Shown here piece after piece: positions 1 to 13,200 of a DNA stretch of 64,000 nt. The first letter of the stretch is position 1; each line of letters begins with the position of its first letter. The DNA comes from Rotaria sp. Silwood1 (lineage: Eukaryota; Rotifera; Eurotatoria; Philodinida; Philodinidae): assembly GCA_905250075.1 (NCBI GenBank), contig CAJNOP010000059.1, positions 62,001 through 126,000 on the forward strand, written 5' to 3'. The notes beneath the pieces are model-generated. The model was not told the DNA's origin and ran no database searches. It saw nothing but the letters and a program-made list of their open reading frames with translations. A program made the position numbers and the translations under genes.

Positions 1-306
1 AACACTTATTTCTTCGTTCATTATCATCAAAAACTTCTATTTCATCATTATTATCATTTCGAACAGTGTTTTATTTATTGATTTTTCAGCTTTTGCATTT
101 TATTCTATAAATTATGATAGTATCAAAAAAAAAAGAAAAAAGAAAAGTAAAAAAAAACATTCATTTGACACATATTGCTGTAATTACAACTGCACTAAGG
201 AGTAATAATATATCTATAAAAGAGAATTGATATCTTATCTTATTTCGTTTATTCATTCTATTGACAATACTCACATAGACAACTAACATATAGCAAATAA
301 GACAAC

Positions 307-747
307 ATGCTCAATGCATATGCGTCATCTGAATCTGCGCTTCAAATTGAAGTTATTTCACCTGAAATACGTGGTGTTGGTTCAAAACGATATGTTGATT
401 ATACAGTTAAAACGAAAACAACATTACCAATATTTCATCAAACAGAATCAATTGTTCATCGACGTTATTCTGATTTTGAATGGTTACATAAAGAATTAGA
501 ACAGGCTGATACAAAAATAGTTGTACCATCATTACCTGATAAAGCTTGGCAAAGACAATTACCATTTCGAAACGATAATGGTCTTTTTCAGGATGATTTC
601 ATTGAAGAGCGACGACGAGGATTAGAAATATTTATTAATAAAATTGCAGCTCATCCGCTAGCTCAAAATGAACGTGCTTTACATGTTTTTCTACTAGAAC
701 CGGAAATTGATTTAAAAAAATATGTACGAGGCAAAATAAAACATTAA
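307..747 (+). CDS. SNX3: Sorting nexin 3/12 homologue (PX domain)
   Basis: Single-exon ORF of 146 aa made almost entirely of a PX domain. SNX3/12 proteins bind phosphatidylinositol 3-phosphate on early endosomes and serve retromer-dependent recycling. Visible marks are the phosphoinositide-binding RRYSDF motif (residues 52-57), VPSLPDK (73-79), the basic ERRRGLE stretch (101-107) and the family signature HPLAQNER (116-123). Human SNX3 is 162 aa; this copy lacks the first 15-20 residues. An in-frame TAA at 298-300 lies just upstream, so ATG 307 is the natural start unless a 5' exon is spliced at the AG at 300-301. A polyadenylation signal AATAAA lies at 836-841. No introns are seen. Family assignment is firm; the exact N-terminus is less so. 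Confidence 0.9.
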   Translation: MLNAYASSESALQIEVISPEIRGVGSKRYVDYTVKTKTTLPIFHQTESIVHRRYSDFEWLHKELEQADTKIVVPSLPDKAWQRQLPFRNDNGLFQDDFIEERRRGLEIFINKIAAHPLAQNERALHVFLLEPEIDLKKYVRGKIKH

Positions 748-2017
748 CAGAAAAAAAAATCAATGTAATTCCTATTGAATTTGAAAGAAAAACAGAATAT
801 ATTTTTTTTTGTTCTTGTATTCATCATTCTTTCTTAATAAAATTTTATAAAAATTAAATATTTATCTCTGAAAACTATGATTATAATTGATAATTGAAAA
901 GAAAACACATTTATTTAATTGCTAATAACATATTCGCAATACATAATCATATGACACCAATGTCATCAGCTTTTTATTTGACACTGGCGCAGCTAATGAC
1001 TGTAATAATCATCAATGGAAGTGTCTTAAACACTTCAATAGAACAAGATGCGAATGCATATTGAACATATTTAATGTCCATATAAAACGAATGCTTTCAA
1101 GAATATTATTATTGTTCACAAGTCAATTTAATATAATAAAAAGTAATCGATACTAAAAGTGAAAAGTACATTTATAAAAAATCATTTTTATAATTCTATC
1201 TCTAAGGATACAAGAAAACCGACATATTCTTTTATATCACATCATTATTAATGTGTTAACTTATAAGTCATTGATGACTATTATTAAGCATTTACAAGAA
1301 CAAAAAATTGATTTGGTTTCATTTAAAAGGTAAAAAAGCAAATAGTTTATAGTTATTTGATTATTGATGATTGTCAAGCGTAAATTTATTAAGAATAAAA
1401 AGAGGATTAGAAGTATCAGTTATTTCTATTAGAATTCTATATTTATACTTTTCTTTCATTATAATATACAAAGAGTATTTTTTATTATTTCATTTTACTC
1501 CTTGTTAGTTAACATAGTAATACACCTAAAGATAACCAATAAACAATTTCTTATATAATTTTCATTATCCATCTGCATCAGCAAAACTGTCAATATTTTC
1601 TTTATGCTTTTGCTATCGATCAACTTCTTAGAAACTTTGCTTCATGTATGAAGTAATGAAAGCAAACAAGAAAGAATATGAAGTAGTTTCTGTTTTTTGT
1701 TTATTTTAGTCAACGATTCAATCGACAGAGAAAGAGAGTAAAGAGATGTAAAAAAAACACTTTCTTGTCTTCATGTATCGACTCATTTATTTTACGTTTT
1801 GCATTTTTCAGTCAAGATTATAGTGTCTATGGTTTCACTTAAATATATATGATTGATCTGAATTGACAGAAAAATTAAAGTTTAAAAAAAAAACACATAT
1901 TCATTTATAACACGTAAGATATATACAAGTAGAACAAGTTTTTTAAATTTAAGAAATCTCTATCGATCTTTTTTTATTTTAGAAAATTATTTTTTGTTTT
2001 CTTTTTATTAATTAATA
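748..2017. other. Intergenic, AT-rich
   Basis: 1.27 kb between the SNX3 homologue and the CFAP97-domain gene. It holds the SNX3 3' UTR with AATAAA at 836-841 and otherwise AT-rich sequence. I see no coding signal, RNA gene or repeat. Confidence 0.5.
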
Positions 2018-2590
2018 ATGCCAAAATATTCAACTCTTAGTCGTTTTTCACTGGTTCAATTAGAAAGTGAAGAACGTAAACAACGTGCTCATTTAAAAAG
2101 AATATCTGAAATAAAACGTCATAGCGATATAGATAACAGTGCACCAATTCGTTTTCCTCATCTTCATCAAGGTTTTCTAAGACAATTAAATGAAAAACGT
2201 CAAGAAATTGATAAAGAAAATGAAACAAAATCAAAAAAATTAGTTAATATTATGATAACAAAAACAAAACATCCACCACCACCAAGTCCTCCAAAAAGTC
2301 AAGTTCACCGTAATCAAAAAATACATTTATTACAAAATAATACTGAATATCATGAACGAATTATTAATGTTAAAAGTAGTTATGATGCACATGAATGGGA
2401 AAAAGCATATAAACAACATAACGAATATTTAAGAATTGGTAAAGATAATAAAGTATTTACACCACTTGAAATTGGTGTTAATCGACGACGAACAACAAAG
2501 ATGAATTCATTAATGAATAGTAAACGAACAACACCCTCATCATCAACAATCAATGTAATTAAAAGATATGACCACAATAATCGAATTTAA
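2018..2590 (+). CDS. CFAP97/hemingway-domain protein
   Basis: Single-exon ORF of 190 aa. Residues about 23-82 match the CFAP97 (KIAA1430/hemingway) domain: basic RAHLKRISEIK, then DNSAP, then the signature FPHLH (46-50), a helical LRQLNEKRQEIDKEN stretch and KLVNIM. Family members are small proteins linked to sperm tails and motile cilia, which fits a ciliated animal. A proline run (PPPPSPP, about 86-92) follows the domain. The C-terminal half is polar and basic with no recognised domain. The length is close to CFAP97D-type proteins rather than the longer CFAP97. The domain call comes from motif recognition; which paralogue it is cannot be told. Confidence 0.72.
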   Translation: MPKYSTLSRFSLVQLESEERKQRAHLKRISEIKRHSDIDNSAPIRFPHLHQGFLRQLNEKRQEIDKENETKSKKLVNIMITKTKHPPPPSPPKSQVHRNQKIHLLQNNTEYHERIINVKSSYDAHEWEKAYKQHNEYLRIGKDNKVFTPLEIGVNRRRTTKMNSLMNSKRTTPSSSTINVIKRYDHNNRI

Positions 2591-2823
2591 AATGTTTCTA
2601 TTTCTTTCTTTTTTTTGTATTATATTAAAATGAAAAAAATATTTTTAAAATAAAATGTCTGTTTGATATATGAAGCTTTTATTTCAAAAAGAAAAAGGTT
2701 ATTTTATTTTCCAATTTTAATTACTTTTTAAATCTAAGTGATTCATATATATGTATTTACAAAATAAGATAATGTTGAATACTGTTCGAGAAAAAAAATA
2801 GAAAAAAATAATTAAAATGAAAC

Positions 2824-3782
2824 TTATACATGTGTTGGTGGTGATTTTAATTTTGAAACGATTTTACCAAATTCCATTCCTTGTGTATGTGCAACTTGAA
2901 GTTCAAGTTGAGATACTTGTCGTTCACCTTGTGTTCCAGCTAATGTGCCCGCACCTAAATTAATAGTTTTGATAGAATAACAAATATAAAACAAAAAGAA
3001 AAGATAACCAACCGTAAGGTGATCCACCATGTATTTCATCAAGATTCAATAAAGATTTATTTCTATAGCCAATTGGAACAAAAACCATTCCGAGATGTGC
3101 AAAAAATGGTACACATGAAAGAGCAGTTGTCTCTTGACCACCACCAAGCGATGCTGTTGAAAAGAAAACACCAGCCTATATAGTATAAATGAATGTAATA
3201 ATATAATAGACAAAAACCTAAGAAGATTTACTGGTTTGCCGATCAATGTATCGGATAGCCAATGACTACCACACGCATCAAATAAAGTTTTCATTTGCGT
3301 AGGTACTGTTCCAAAACGAGTAGGCATGCCAAATAGAAAACCATCAGCTTCAGGTAATTGATCAGGTCTAATTATTGGTATATCTCTATTTTTAGGTAAT
3401 GCATGCATTTTTTTAAGTACTTCATCGGACAATGTTTCGGCAACTTGAAAAACACGACAATCACATCCAGCATATTCAACACCAGCTCGAATACCTGAGA
3501 CTAATGCTGCTACATGACCATACATCGAATAATAAATTACAAAAACGACGGGACGACGCTATTCAAAAATATAGACATAATTTATTTGAATTCATGTCTT
3601 TCTACTTACATTTCGATTAATGTTCTCAGGTACTAACGTAACATTACCCACCCGAGGTTCTACATGCCGCGACATATGAACAAATTTTCTATACAGAAGT
3701 GAAGAATTTGACAAATATTTATTTCAATTTACCTTTCTGGAAGATCATTGATTGGTTGAGATCGTGAACTTGATGAATACAT
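2824..3782 (-). CDS. WrbA-type NAD(P)H:quinone oxidoreductase (flavodoxin fold)
   Basis: Five exons on the minus strand: 3733-3782, 3610-3688, 3232-3558, 3013-3175 and 2824-2954. All four introns are GT-AG and phases agree, giving 249 aa. The product resembles type IV NAD(P)H:quinone oxidoreductases (WrbA), FMN enzymes that reduce quinones by two electrons. Residues 52-58 (YYSMYGH) form the FMN phosphate loop. GMPTRFG (120-126) and the later GGGQETT and GSPYGAGTLAG segments are WrbA hallmarks. About 45 residues precede the fold, encoded by two small exons; they are polar with no obvious signal peptide. WrbA proteins are typical of bacteria, fungi and plants and scarce in animals, so horizontal origin followed by intron gain is plausible (inference). 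Its neighbours suggest no pathway. Confidence 0.85.
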
Positions 3783-4524
3783 TTCTTCACAATGTGAATA
3801 TTGTTTGTATAAATAATAATTTCAAATTAAATTTTAATGCATAAATAATCTATTAGAACAGATAAAAAACATTTAATAGTAGTCATCACGGGCTTAGAAC
3901 ATGTAGACGTTAGTTTCTAAAACTTTTGTCGTCGTGTTTGCGTAATTATTTTGATTTGTTATCTCAAAACTGCCTAATAAGTTTGACAAAACATCTTTTG
4001 CTTATTTGCTTTTTGTCAGAAAGACTGTCCAATTATTGACTTCTTTCAGCGCATAAAAATTATCAAGAGTTATCGTACCCACATAAAAAGTACAAACCGT
4101 ATATAAATAATTCTTTCAACCTTGAAAGATAGATATAAAACCACAAAAATATTTGTGAACCAATCGTTTCTAGGTCTTTTATTATTTTCTGTGACTATTA
4201 ATCTTTTTTTTTTCTTTGTTACAATATAATACAAAATGTAAAAACGAAAAAAAAAAAAGCGAACGAAAAAAGAAAAACAACACATGAAAGCAGACAGCTG
4301 TGTATTCAAGCTGTCAATATTTATTCTTTGATGCACTGTTTATGTTTTTTTCCATGTCTCCTATCATTTCAAAATAATTTCTTTTTTTATGATCTTTGAA
4401 ACATTTTAGTTTTACGGCGATATTTTATCAGCCATAGAGATTACGAATGATATCTATATTAAGCAAAAACAAAAATTTTTGCATTAAAGTTTTTACATTT
4501 TAGATCTCACGAGAGAATATTCTC

Positions 4525-5115
4525 AATTGTCCAATCACTTTCCGTTTCGAATCATTACCAATCGATCGGTTATAATAAGTAACGAAAAAGTCAATTTTTA
4601 TTTGACTTTTAGATCTACAGCTTGTCGAGTTATAAGCGTTTTACTCGACTTTAACTCTATGAGCATAGAATAATTGAGAATTTGAATGATCGAATTTCGA
4701 GCTGAAATTCCGTTCATAGATAGGTTTTATCATCACTACACATATTCTAAAATCTAGACTAGAACAAATCAATTCATATCAGACATGAGCCTATCATAGA
4801 ATCATCCTTTGTTTGACATACAGTTCAAAACAGTTGTTTCTGTGAAATATTAATATCACAGCAATGTTATATTTCGTTGTAGCTCAACCTTTGGAATATT
4901 TCTGACGATCATAAGGTCTAATTACGGGCAAATTTTCAGCTTGAAATTTGATTGTTCAAGTCTTCATTTATTCTCTACTTATCACATAAAAATCGAGTAA
5001 AACGCTGATAAATCAATTAGTGAAGACTGAAAAATCAAACCAAATTAGGCGTTTTTACTACTCATTATAACCTATTGAATAGCAATAGTATCAAATGAAA
5101 ACTGATTGTACAATT
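4525..5115. repeat. Long imperfect inverted repeat IR1
   Basis: The left arm, about 4525-4745, is the reverse complement of the right arm, about 4890-5115, with many mismatches and small gaps. Shared blocks include AGCGTTTTACTCGA on the left and its complement near 4995, and AATTGTCCAATCA (4525) against TGATTGTACAATT (5103-5115). The loop is about 145 bp. It looks like an old foldback or MITE-type element. No target-site duplication was recognised. Confidence 0.6.
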
Positions 5116-6274
5116 ACGAATGTTTCTTCGTCAGTATCGAGTATAACTTTAAACTTGATATACTTCTTTTTTCTAATAGAAGTGAACTGAATGCGGATAA
5201 ATGTAATGACATTCCTGAAAAATATTCACCATCATTTAGTGGAAGAAATAGTTGAACAACCATGATAGATGATTTCATAAAACATGTTTTGAATGTTCAT
5301 TTCGAATTATAATTATGAATATTAGTAATAGAATACAACTAATATGTTGTCGGAATAAATTGTTTTATAGATGAATTTTTTTGTATTTTCTAACATAAGA
5401 AAAAAGTTTAATAATATTGGTACTATTAGTTCTCGACTGAAAAAGCCAATTATTTGAAAAGTGTCATTTTCTCTTTGTTTTTCAAAAAAACAAGAACCAA
5501 AAACTTAAATATTACCATTGGTGAAATATTTAATAAGTTTTACAAGGTTTTTTATCAGGAAAAAAGATTAGAACGAACTTTTTATTTTCTTAGTGTATAA
5601 ATACATGACTATGTTTGTATATAAGGAATAGTGTATTTTTATTTCTCTTCTTCTTCCTACCCTATTTTCGATAATATGTACATCACTGAAGACAAAATAA
5701 AAAGTGTTTATTTCTTTGCACTATGAATATTTTTCTCTTCTTGCTATTTAACAAGAAACAAATGATACCAATTAATGATCTAATAGGTTTCAGCTCTCCT
5801 TCTTTTCAAGGTGACAGTATATAAACAATACTATTATTTTTTTGCATATAAATGTGTTTGTGATTAAACTTGAATCAGTACTGTCAAATTCTTAAAACAT
5901 GATAACTCATTATAAATGTGTAAGTTTTACAGATAATTTTTTATTTTATTGTCAAAGAAACTATGTATTATCTGTTTCGATCTTTAATTTGAATCAAGTA
6001 GTTATATAATTGAATATCTCTCTCTATAGTTTTAGTGTCAGCAAATATGATAATATTCAATTGTATCAGAGTTCGAATAAATCAATCACTAAAAACTAGT
6101 CTCAAGATGTCGCTTCTTCATAATGATATTATATGTATTTGAGTTAGTCTTAATAGGGTTTCGTAATATGAACTTTGTTGAAAATTTCTTTACAATACAT
6201 ATGCTAAGCCAATTGATTTAAGTTTTCCTTGAGGATTCATAGATCGATTTCGATTCGTACACATCTTAACCAAA

Positions 6275-6466
6275 CTATTTCAAGCCAGCTTCTACTTGTT
6301 CTTTGTCATCCATTCTTTCATTTTTTTTTGCTTTTTTCGCTTTTATTTTGATTAATTCAATGTGTTTGTCAAGTCTTAATTTGACATGACAAGATTGCCA
6401 ACCGAAGGTTTTTTCTTTATGACAAGTTTCTTTCAAAGGAAAAAGTGGTGTCAAATATTTCTTCAT
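6275..6466 (-). CDS. Possible small lysine-rich protein (63 aa)
   Basis: ATG 6466 to TAG 6275 encodes 63 aa. The N-terminal half has two cysteines ten residues apart (CHKEKTFGWQSC) and the C-terminal half is rich in lysine and glutamate. Composition and codon choice are more protein-like than the random ORFs around it. The pair of cysteines loosely recalls CHCH-type mitochondrial proteins, but there is only one pair and the spacing is not the usual nine. An upstream exon could join at the AG just before 6475. Not recognised; may be spurious. Confidence 0.25.
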   Translation of the reverse strand: MKKYLTPLFPLKETCHKEKTFGWQSCHVKLRLDKHIELIKIKAKKAKKNERMDDKEQVEAGLK

Positions 6467-7203
6467 ATGTGTCACTTGTAAAAGAAAGTTCAAAATTTTG
6501 ACAACAAAAAAAAAATTGATTTCATATTATCAAATAAGATTTATCTTCTGTATATTGTTCATATCTTTTTGAATAATACAGAGAATCAATATTCGATATC
6601 CTTTAATGATATATTGTAAAAATTCTTATAAAATGAAATAAGTTATTGATAAATATACAAAATGAACTGAAGATACACTGAATAAATATGAAATAAATGA
6701 ATGAATTGAACTTTTGAGTTAATCCACACTATCTGTTCTCTACTTGAATTATTTCTTTCACTTGTTCTTTGTGCATTTCATGATTAAACATAGAAAAGAG
6801 ACATTATTTGATTGTTCATATAATAGTACTATTTCTTCGGATGAATATATATATAAATAAAGTATATGAACCCCTCAGTGACACACAGTCGTACAAGCGG
6901 AACATACTTTGATATATATATATATATACGTATGTATATATGTTCACCACACATCATTACCTCGAAGCAATAATGTTCGTGATGAACAAGAAAAAGACCG
7001 AAGACGTAAAAAAAAAGAGCGAAAGAGAAGGAAAAAAAGGTATACGATCTTGATAGTGGTGATGATATCTTCACGTAAACACACCATACCAACCGAACGA
7101 TTGCAGTAGACTCACGTACAAAGAACAACATTGGCAGTACGACGTGCCAGCTGGAAAAGAAAACGCTATGGTTTTTCTTTACATTTTGTCTTAATTCAAA
7201 AAT

Positions 7204-10200
7204 ATGACGACAGCTGCTGATAGACCATCGTCTCTTCGCTATTTCTCTAATCGACCACCAATTTCTTTTTCTTCATATTGTTTCAATAATACTGGTGGAC
7301 TTATGCATCGTTCTTTAGGTAAGTGTTATTCGATATCTACTATTTGTTACTTATTCGACAGATTTGCATTCATGCGAAACAAAAGACAAGATGAAAAACA
7401 GAGTCGTATTCAATCAATACAACTTATTCGATAGTTGATGATGTTCATTGTTCTTATCGTATCACGATAATGATTTTGAAAATATTGTCTTAATAAATAT
7501 TATTTTTCGTTTTCTACTAAATAGATATAAATACTAGTTAAAACTTTGATTTCTTGATACGCACAAATATACAGAATAAAACTATTGTCTTTATTAATTC
7601 TGTATGATTATACTGATACGATCAATCGACATGTTGATATAAATATTCTCTAAAAAAAACACTGTGAATCTTTGTTTTAAAAATAAAAAAAGGACTTAGT
7701 TTATTCTGTAAATCAAACATAAAAAGAAACTCGCATACAAGAACGTTGGTTTATCTGGCTTGATTTTTTTTTCTCTTGTCTTGAACTACTTATTGGTAGT
7801 AGTATCTATATCGATAGTGTTTGTATGTCAGTTAGACTATCTATTTCTTCTTCTTTCTCTCTCGTTCTGCCTACTTTATTCTTTTTACACATGGTATGTT
7901 TGCCGCTGCTGTCATTCGATGCATCACAAGAAACATGAAATTCGTCATCAGTTAGCATCATTATCATCGTCATCACCGTATCATTATCAATTGTCAACAA
8001 GGTCTTCAACATTTAAATTCAACAAAATAATCAAAGTCAAACGGTTAATTAAAACTTTAATATCAAAGAACGGTACTTCTTCTATTTAAATCAATAAATC
8101 GTTTTCTTTTTATTAAAACATTCTTTTTCTTCTTCTTTTTTTTTTAATACATTTCTTTTCTTCCTTGAGCTGACAGATAAAAATCTTAATGGGCTATTCC
8201 TATCTGTAGTATCGATTTTCATTCAACGAATACACCTAAATATTTTGTGTGTGGAGCTTTATTATATGTATAAATAGTAACAATACAGTTTTAATTGATA
8301 GTAACAACAATCCTCTAATTTAGCTTTTTTTTAAAATTTATTATTTTGAATTGTTAATAGTAGTGTCGATTCCACATGGCCCTTTTCTCAGGCAATCAAG
8401 TTTTGAAATAAGAAATAAGATGAGAACAATCGAAGAACTGTATGTTCGAGGGTAATCATTAATTTAAGTGCATATATGTATATATGTGTGTATTTGTGTA
8501 TTTGTGCGATTACATGTTATCGGCATGGTCGTCTAGATTTTGTTTAAAACACTATAAACAAAGGTGACTAAGTTTTATGCCTACTGTTGCTTTTGCTATT
8601 ATCAGTTCACTGAATAATTATTTTCTTTCTTTTATAATTTTATTATATAAATATGTTTAGTTTTTTTTGTTTTTTTTTGTTTTTTTAATTTTTATTTATT
8701 AATTCATTATTTGAATGATATATAGACGAAACTCGACTAACTAATGGACGACTAATTGTATGTCATCAACATTCAACACCTATAGCAACTGGCAATATTG
8801 CCTTATTAACACAAAATATTCATTCTTCTTCTTCTTCTTCTTCATTCGATATAAATCGTCGTAGATCAACGAATACGTCTAATATGACATCATATTCTGC
8901 ACTTAAACGTAAAGCTCAACGATCTGATGTATCATCAAATATATCTCGAGTATAATATATATAATATTATCTAAATGATAAGATTTATTTTTTCTTTTAG
9001 TATCAAGTTAATCTTGAACATGTCCTTGGATTTACTTCTACATCGAATTCAACTGTTAGTCAAGATCATTCAACAATAGCCTATGCTGCTGGGTATAACC
9101 TTTTTTTTTATTTTTTGGCAAAAATAAACGAATAAGAAAATAATTCAATTTATTTCTAGTTCAACTATTGTTCTATATGATATTCATACACAAAAACAAG
9201 ATTTTATTATTAACACAGCTCGAAAAGCTATTACATCATTATCACTATCACCTGATGGACGATATTTAGCAACAGGCGAAGTAAATCAATAAAAATAATC
9301 ATTAATTTATTTTATGTATAGAAAATTATTATAGTGTGGCCATGATCCTAAAGTACGCATTTGGGATTTGACTGGTGATAAAACAGTTTGTATTGAATTG
9401 GGTGATCATAAATTTGCTATTGATTGTGTGGTAAGTTTATTTTGAAACAGAGCAAAAAAGAACCATAATAAAACTAAATAGTTATGTATGATGTAATCAA
9501 TACGTAGTAAGAAGATTTTATGAAAATTTATGTTAGATTGAGAATTTATTAGGTATTTTTTATACTTATGATTATGGAGTAAATAAATTGAAAGAATGAA
9601 ATCTATCTTGGAGATTAGTTTTATCCTCTCGAGTATTAAGAAAGAACGAATAAATTATTTCATGATGTCTGTCTTTTTGTAATACAATAAATAGAACAGA
9701 ATCAGGCGGACTGCCATAGTTTGGTCGAAAATGAAAATATAGAAATGAAGAAATGTTGAAACTATATGTCGAAAAAAGTAATGTCTTTAATTTATTATTG
9801 TTCTTCTCATTATTTTGTTAATCTGTATCTATAATCAGTAGTAAATGGACATGATTAAAAACATTATCATAATGAGCATTGATGATAAAAGGATGTAGTT
9901 GGAAATTCATAGAAGATCCACAGCCATATCGCTACAAATTGTTTCAAAGGTCAGTCGTGAGATACAACTGCAATAACTCTTTAGCGATTCATATGAGCTT
10001 TTCATCATTTCATATGATATTTTCAAAAGCTTTATTTTATATGATTTCACTTATAACTATTGTTTCAAATGATTGGCATCTACTATAAGGTATAAAGCTA
10101 TATATTTCGAAACATATGTAGAAAAATCAATGCATGAAGTTTGTTTCGAGCTCACTACGATCTCATCATCGATTCTAATTTACCTATCAATAAGAACTTT

Positions 10201-13200
10201 TATATAAATCCCAGAGCAAAATCTGTGTTGATACGTAGATAAGAATCGATGATCAGATCATAATGATCTCGAAACAAACTTTATGGACTGGTGTTCTGAA
10301 AATGCCTCGATCCATATTGTTTCATACCTTTCTGTTGATACTGATCATTGGAAACAATAGTCATAGGTGAAATCCTATAAAATAAAACTTCTGAGAGTAT
10401 CTTATAAAATGATAAAGATCTGATATGAATCGTTTAAAGTGTTGAAGATTTATTGCAATTTTAGTTCAGTTTACGTTTTGGAAGATTCTGCAGATATAAT
10501 GATATTTTGTGTTGGTCGTAGCAAGATCTAAAACAAAAATATCAAAGTGGAAAATAATCTAAAAGTATTTTAGAAGATTTCAATTCGCAAAACATATTTT
10601 TTATTGTATATGACAGCATACTAACATTCTAACGAAGATTATAAAAAGTCACAAAATGTCATCCTTTTCCATTTAGTAACTATAAATGATAAATTATCTA
10701 CATATTCCATTATATCTATAATACCATCATAATATCGTTCATTAAAATTGTTCATTCAATGTTGAAGTGTAATGGTTTTGATTTGTTTCGGTTTTGTCTC
10801 GTAGATCTACATTAAACCGAATACACATATGTGGAAAACGACTCTCCTCTCCTTGAAGAAATCTTATCAGAGACTAACTATTGGGATGATTAGCTTGTAC
10901 TCGACTATAAAATACTAAATAAACTAGATGGTATCGGAGTTCAGCTCAGAGTGCAAAAAGGATACGAAGTCTTTTAAATTCCAGTTTTGAGTTTGCGACA
11001 TTGGCAGATTAAAAAAACCTTAGTACGTATTGAATTGATCAAAATTTACTGTTATTATTGAAAGTTGTTGTTGATTTTATTACGTACATATAATCTTGCT
11101 ATGATTATTATGGAAAAATACATTTCTGAATTCAATTTGTACACATAGGAATATTACTAGGAAACTATGACATGCTTCACCAAGCGTTTTATTTAAATAT
11201 GATAAATATCTATATTTAACCTCCTCTGTAGATAAGTATTGCCTTTTTGTATAATATTAATATCAAATATTCAGTGTCATCTATATATTGCTAAGTTTTC
11301 TTCTGTTTTCTTTATAAACCTTCTAATAAACAAAGAACTTTGATATTTTCCACACTCTCGTTTTTTTTTCTACACGACCATAACAAATGATACTACTATT
11401 AGTCTTCCATAGACCTTTGTTAATTAACCATAAATATGTCAACGTCTATCCATTGATGGATTATTGTCAATGGTAGAGATAATTAATCATCGATAAGATT
11501 GGCACTTAGTCCCACTTCATTATATCAACACGATGAAAAAAAAATGATAGATTATTTATAATATCCACATTTTATTTTAGACAAACGAGACATGATACTG
11601 AAAATTGAATAAAATTTGTATCATAAATTATGTTTCACATCAGTTTTTGTTTGATATTTTTCCTTGCAACCTTTTTAGTTATGAGACGAAAAAAATGACG
11701 ATTTTATAAATCTGTTCTTCATGTATTTATTAACCTGTATTTAATATCTCTTAACTTTTTAGCATCATACCACAAATAAAAAGTGTATTGTGCTAGTTAA
11801 AATTTTCCAAGGAGTTTTTCGATTTTTTGTTCATTTCAATATTTTTGTATGTCGATATTAATCATTTTCAAAATTTTTACTTTCGATATTATCATTGATG
11901 ATTTATTTTCATTTTTAGTGTTTTTCACCAAATGTTGACCGTCTAGTTTCCATTGGATCTTTACATGATGGAAATATATATGTATGGAGTTGGAAAGATA
12001 AGAAAAAGCTTGCATCAAATAAGTGTACAGGCGCTGTAAGAAAACAAAAATTTATTTTTATTTATTATCGTCAATCATATCTAAATCTTAGATTCGTCGT
12101 ATTGCTTTCGCTGAAGATGGAAGTTATTTTGTTACTGTTGGTAATCGTCATGTGAAATTTTGGTATTTAATATCCACAGCATCAGTATGTTTCTTTTATT
12201 TTGAATTTAAATAACAAATAAATAATTTTTGTAATATTAGTTGGAAGTTGTACCTTTACGTGGTCGTTATGCAATCTTAGCTGAACGTAAAGATAATTTA
12301 TTTACTGATGTTGTTTGTGGACGTGGTGATTGTGCTGGCATGACTTATGTTATAACAGCTAATGGTCTTATTTGTCAATTTGATGAACATCGACAAATGC
12401 GTGGTGAACGTGATCTTCAAGTAGACAAAAAATAAACAATTTGTTTTAAATTAAAATAAAATAATATTTTTTTTTTGTTATATTAGGAAAAAACAAGTTG
12501 TTTAGCTATTGGTGATTTATATCTTGTAGTTGGATGTATTAAAGGTGCTGTTTATATATTTTCACCACAAACTCTTGAATATATTACGTCGATTCCTTTA
12601 CCACATTATTTGGGTGTTGATATCGCATTTATTACATCGATTGAGTAAGCAAATTAAACTGCTTTATTTTTATTATTTTATTTTAATATCTATAGTCAAA
12701 TGACACATCCACAACAACAAAATATGTCGTATCCTGATACAATTGCTGTTTGTTTAGATGAAGATAAGTCTGTGGTGAGTAACAAATTTTAATAGAAACT
12801 TTTAAGGAAAATTTCGTGTGTTATTTTTTAATTTATAGCTAACGTGTTTTTACAATGATCATAGTTTTTATATATGGGATATTAAAAATGAACGATCAAT
12901 AAAAAAACGTGATTCTCATTTGTATCATTCAGGTTGTGGTTGGGGAATTGAAGTAAAATTTATTTATTGCCTTTTGAGTTATTTATAAGAAGATTTTTTT
13001 AAAGACTTATTCACGAACGAATACATCACCTTCAATTCTTCGACATTTATCGTGTATAACATGTTCATCTGATAATTCTATACGTTTTTGGTCATTGAAT
13101 CATAATGAAACTGATTCATATTTTACTTCATCATCATCTTCAAATATATTTAGTAGACAATTGATGAAAATTGTCTATTTAGATGATGATTATTCAAAAT

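Larger units (their letters stand above)
3783..7203. other. Intergenic upstream of WDR62
   Basis: 3.4 kb of AT-rich DNA. It contains the inverted repeat at about 4525-5115 and a weak small minus-strand ORF at 6275-6466, both listed separately. ATATAT runs lie near 6845-6945. No other coding or RNA signal is seen. Confidence 0.5.

Noticed and set aside
7760-8089. 109-aa ORF on the plus strand
   Set aside because: Lies wholly inside WDR62 intron 1, has low-complexity hydrophobic composition and no splice or family support.
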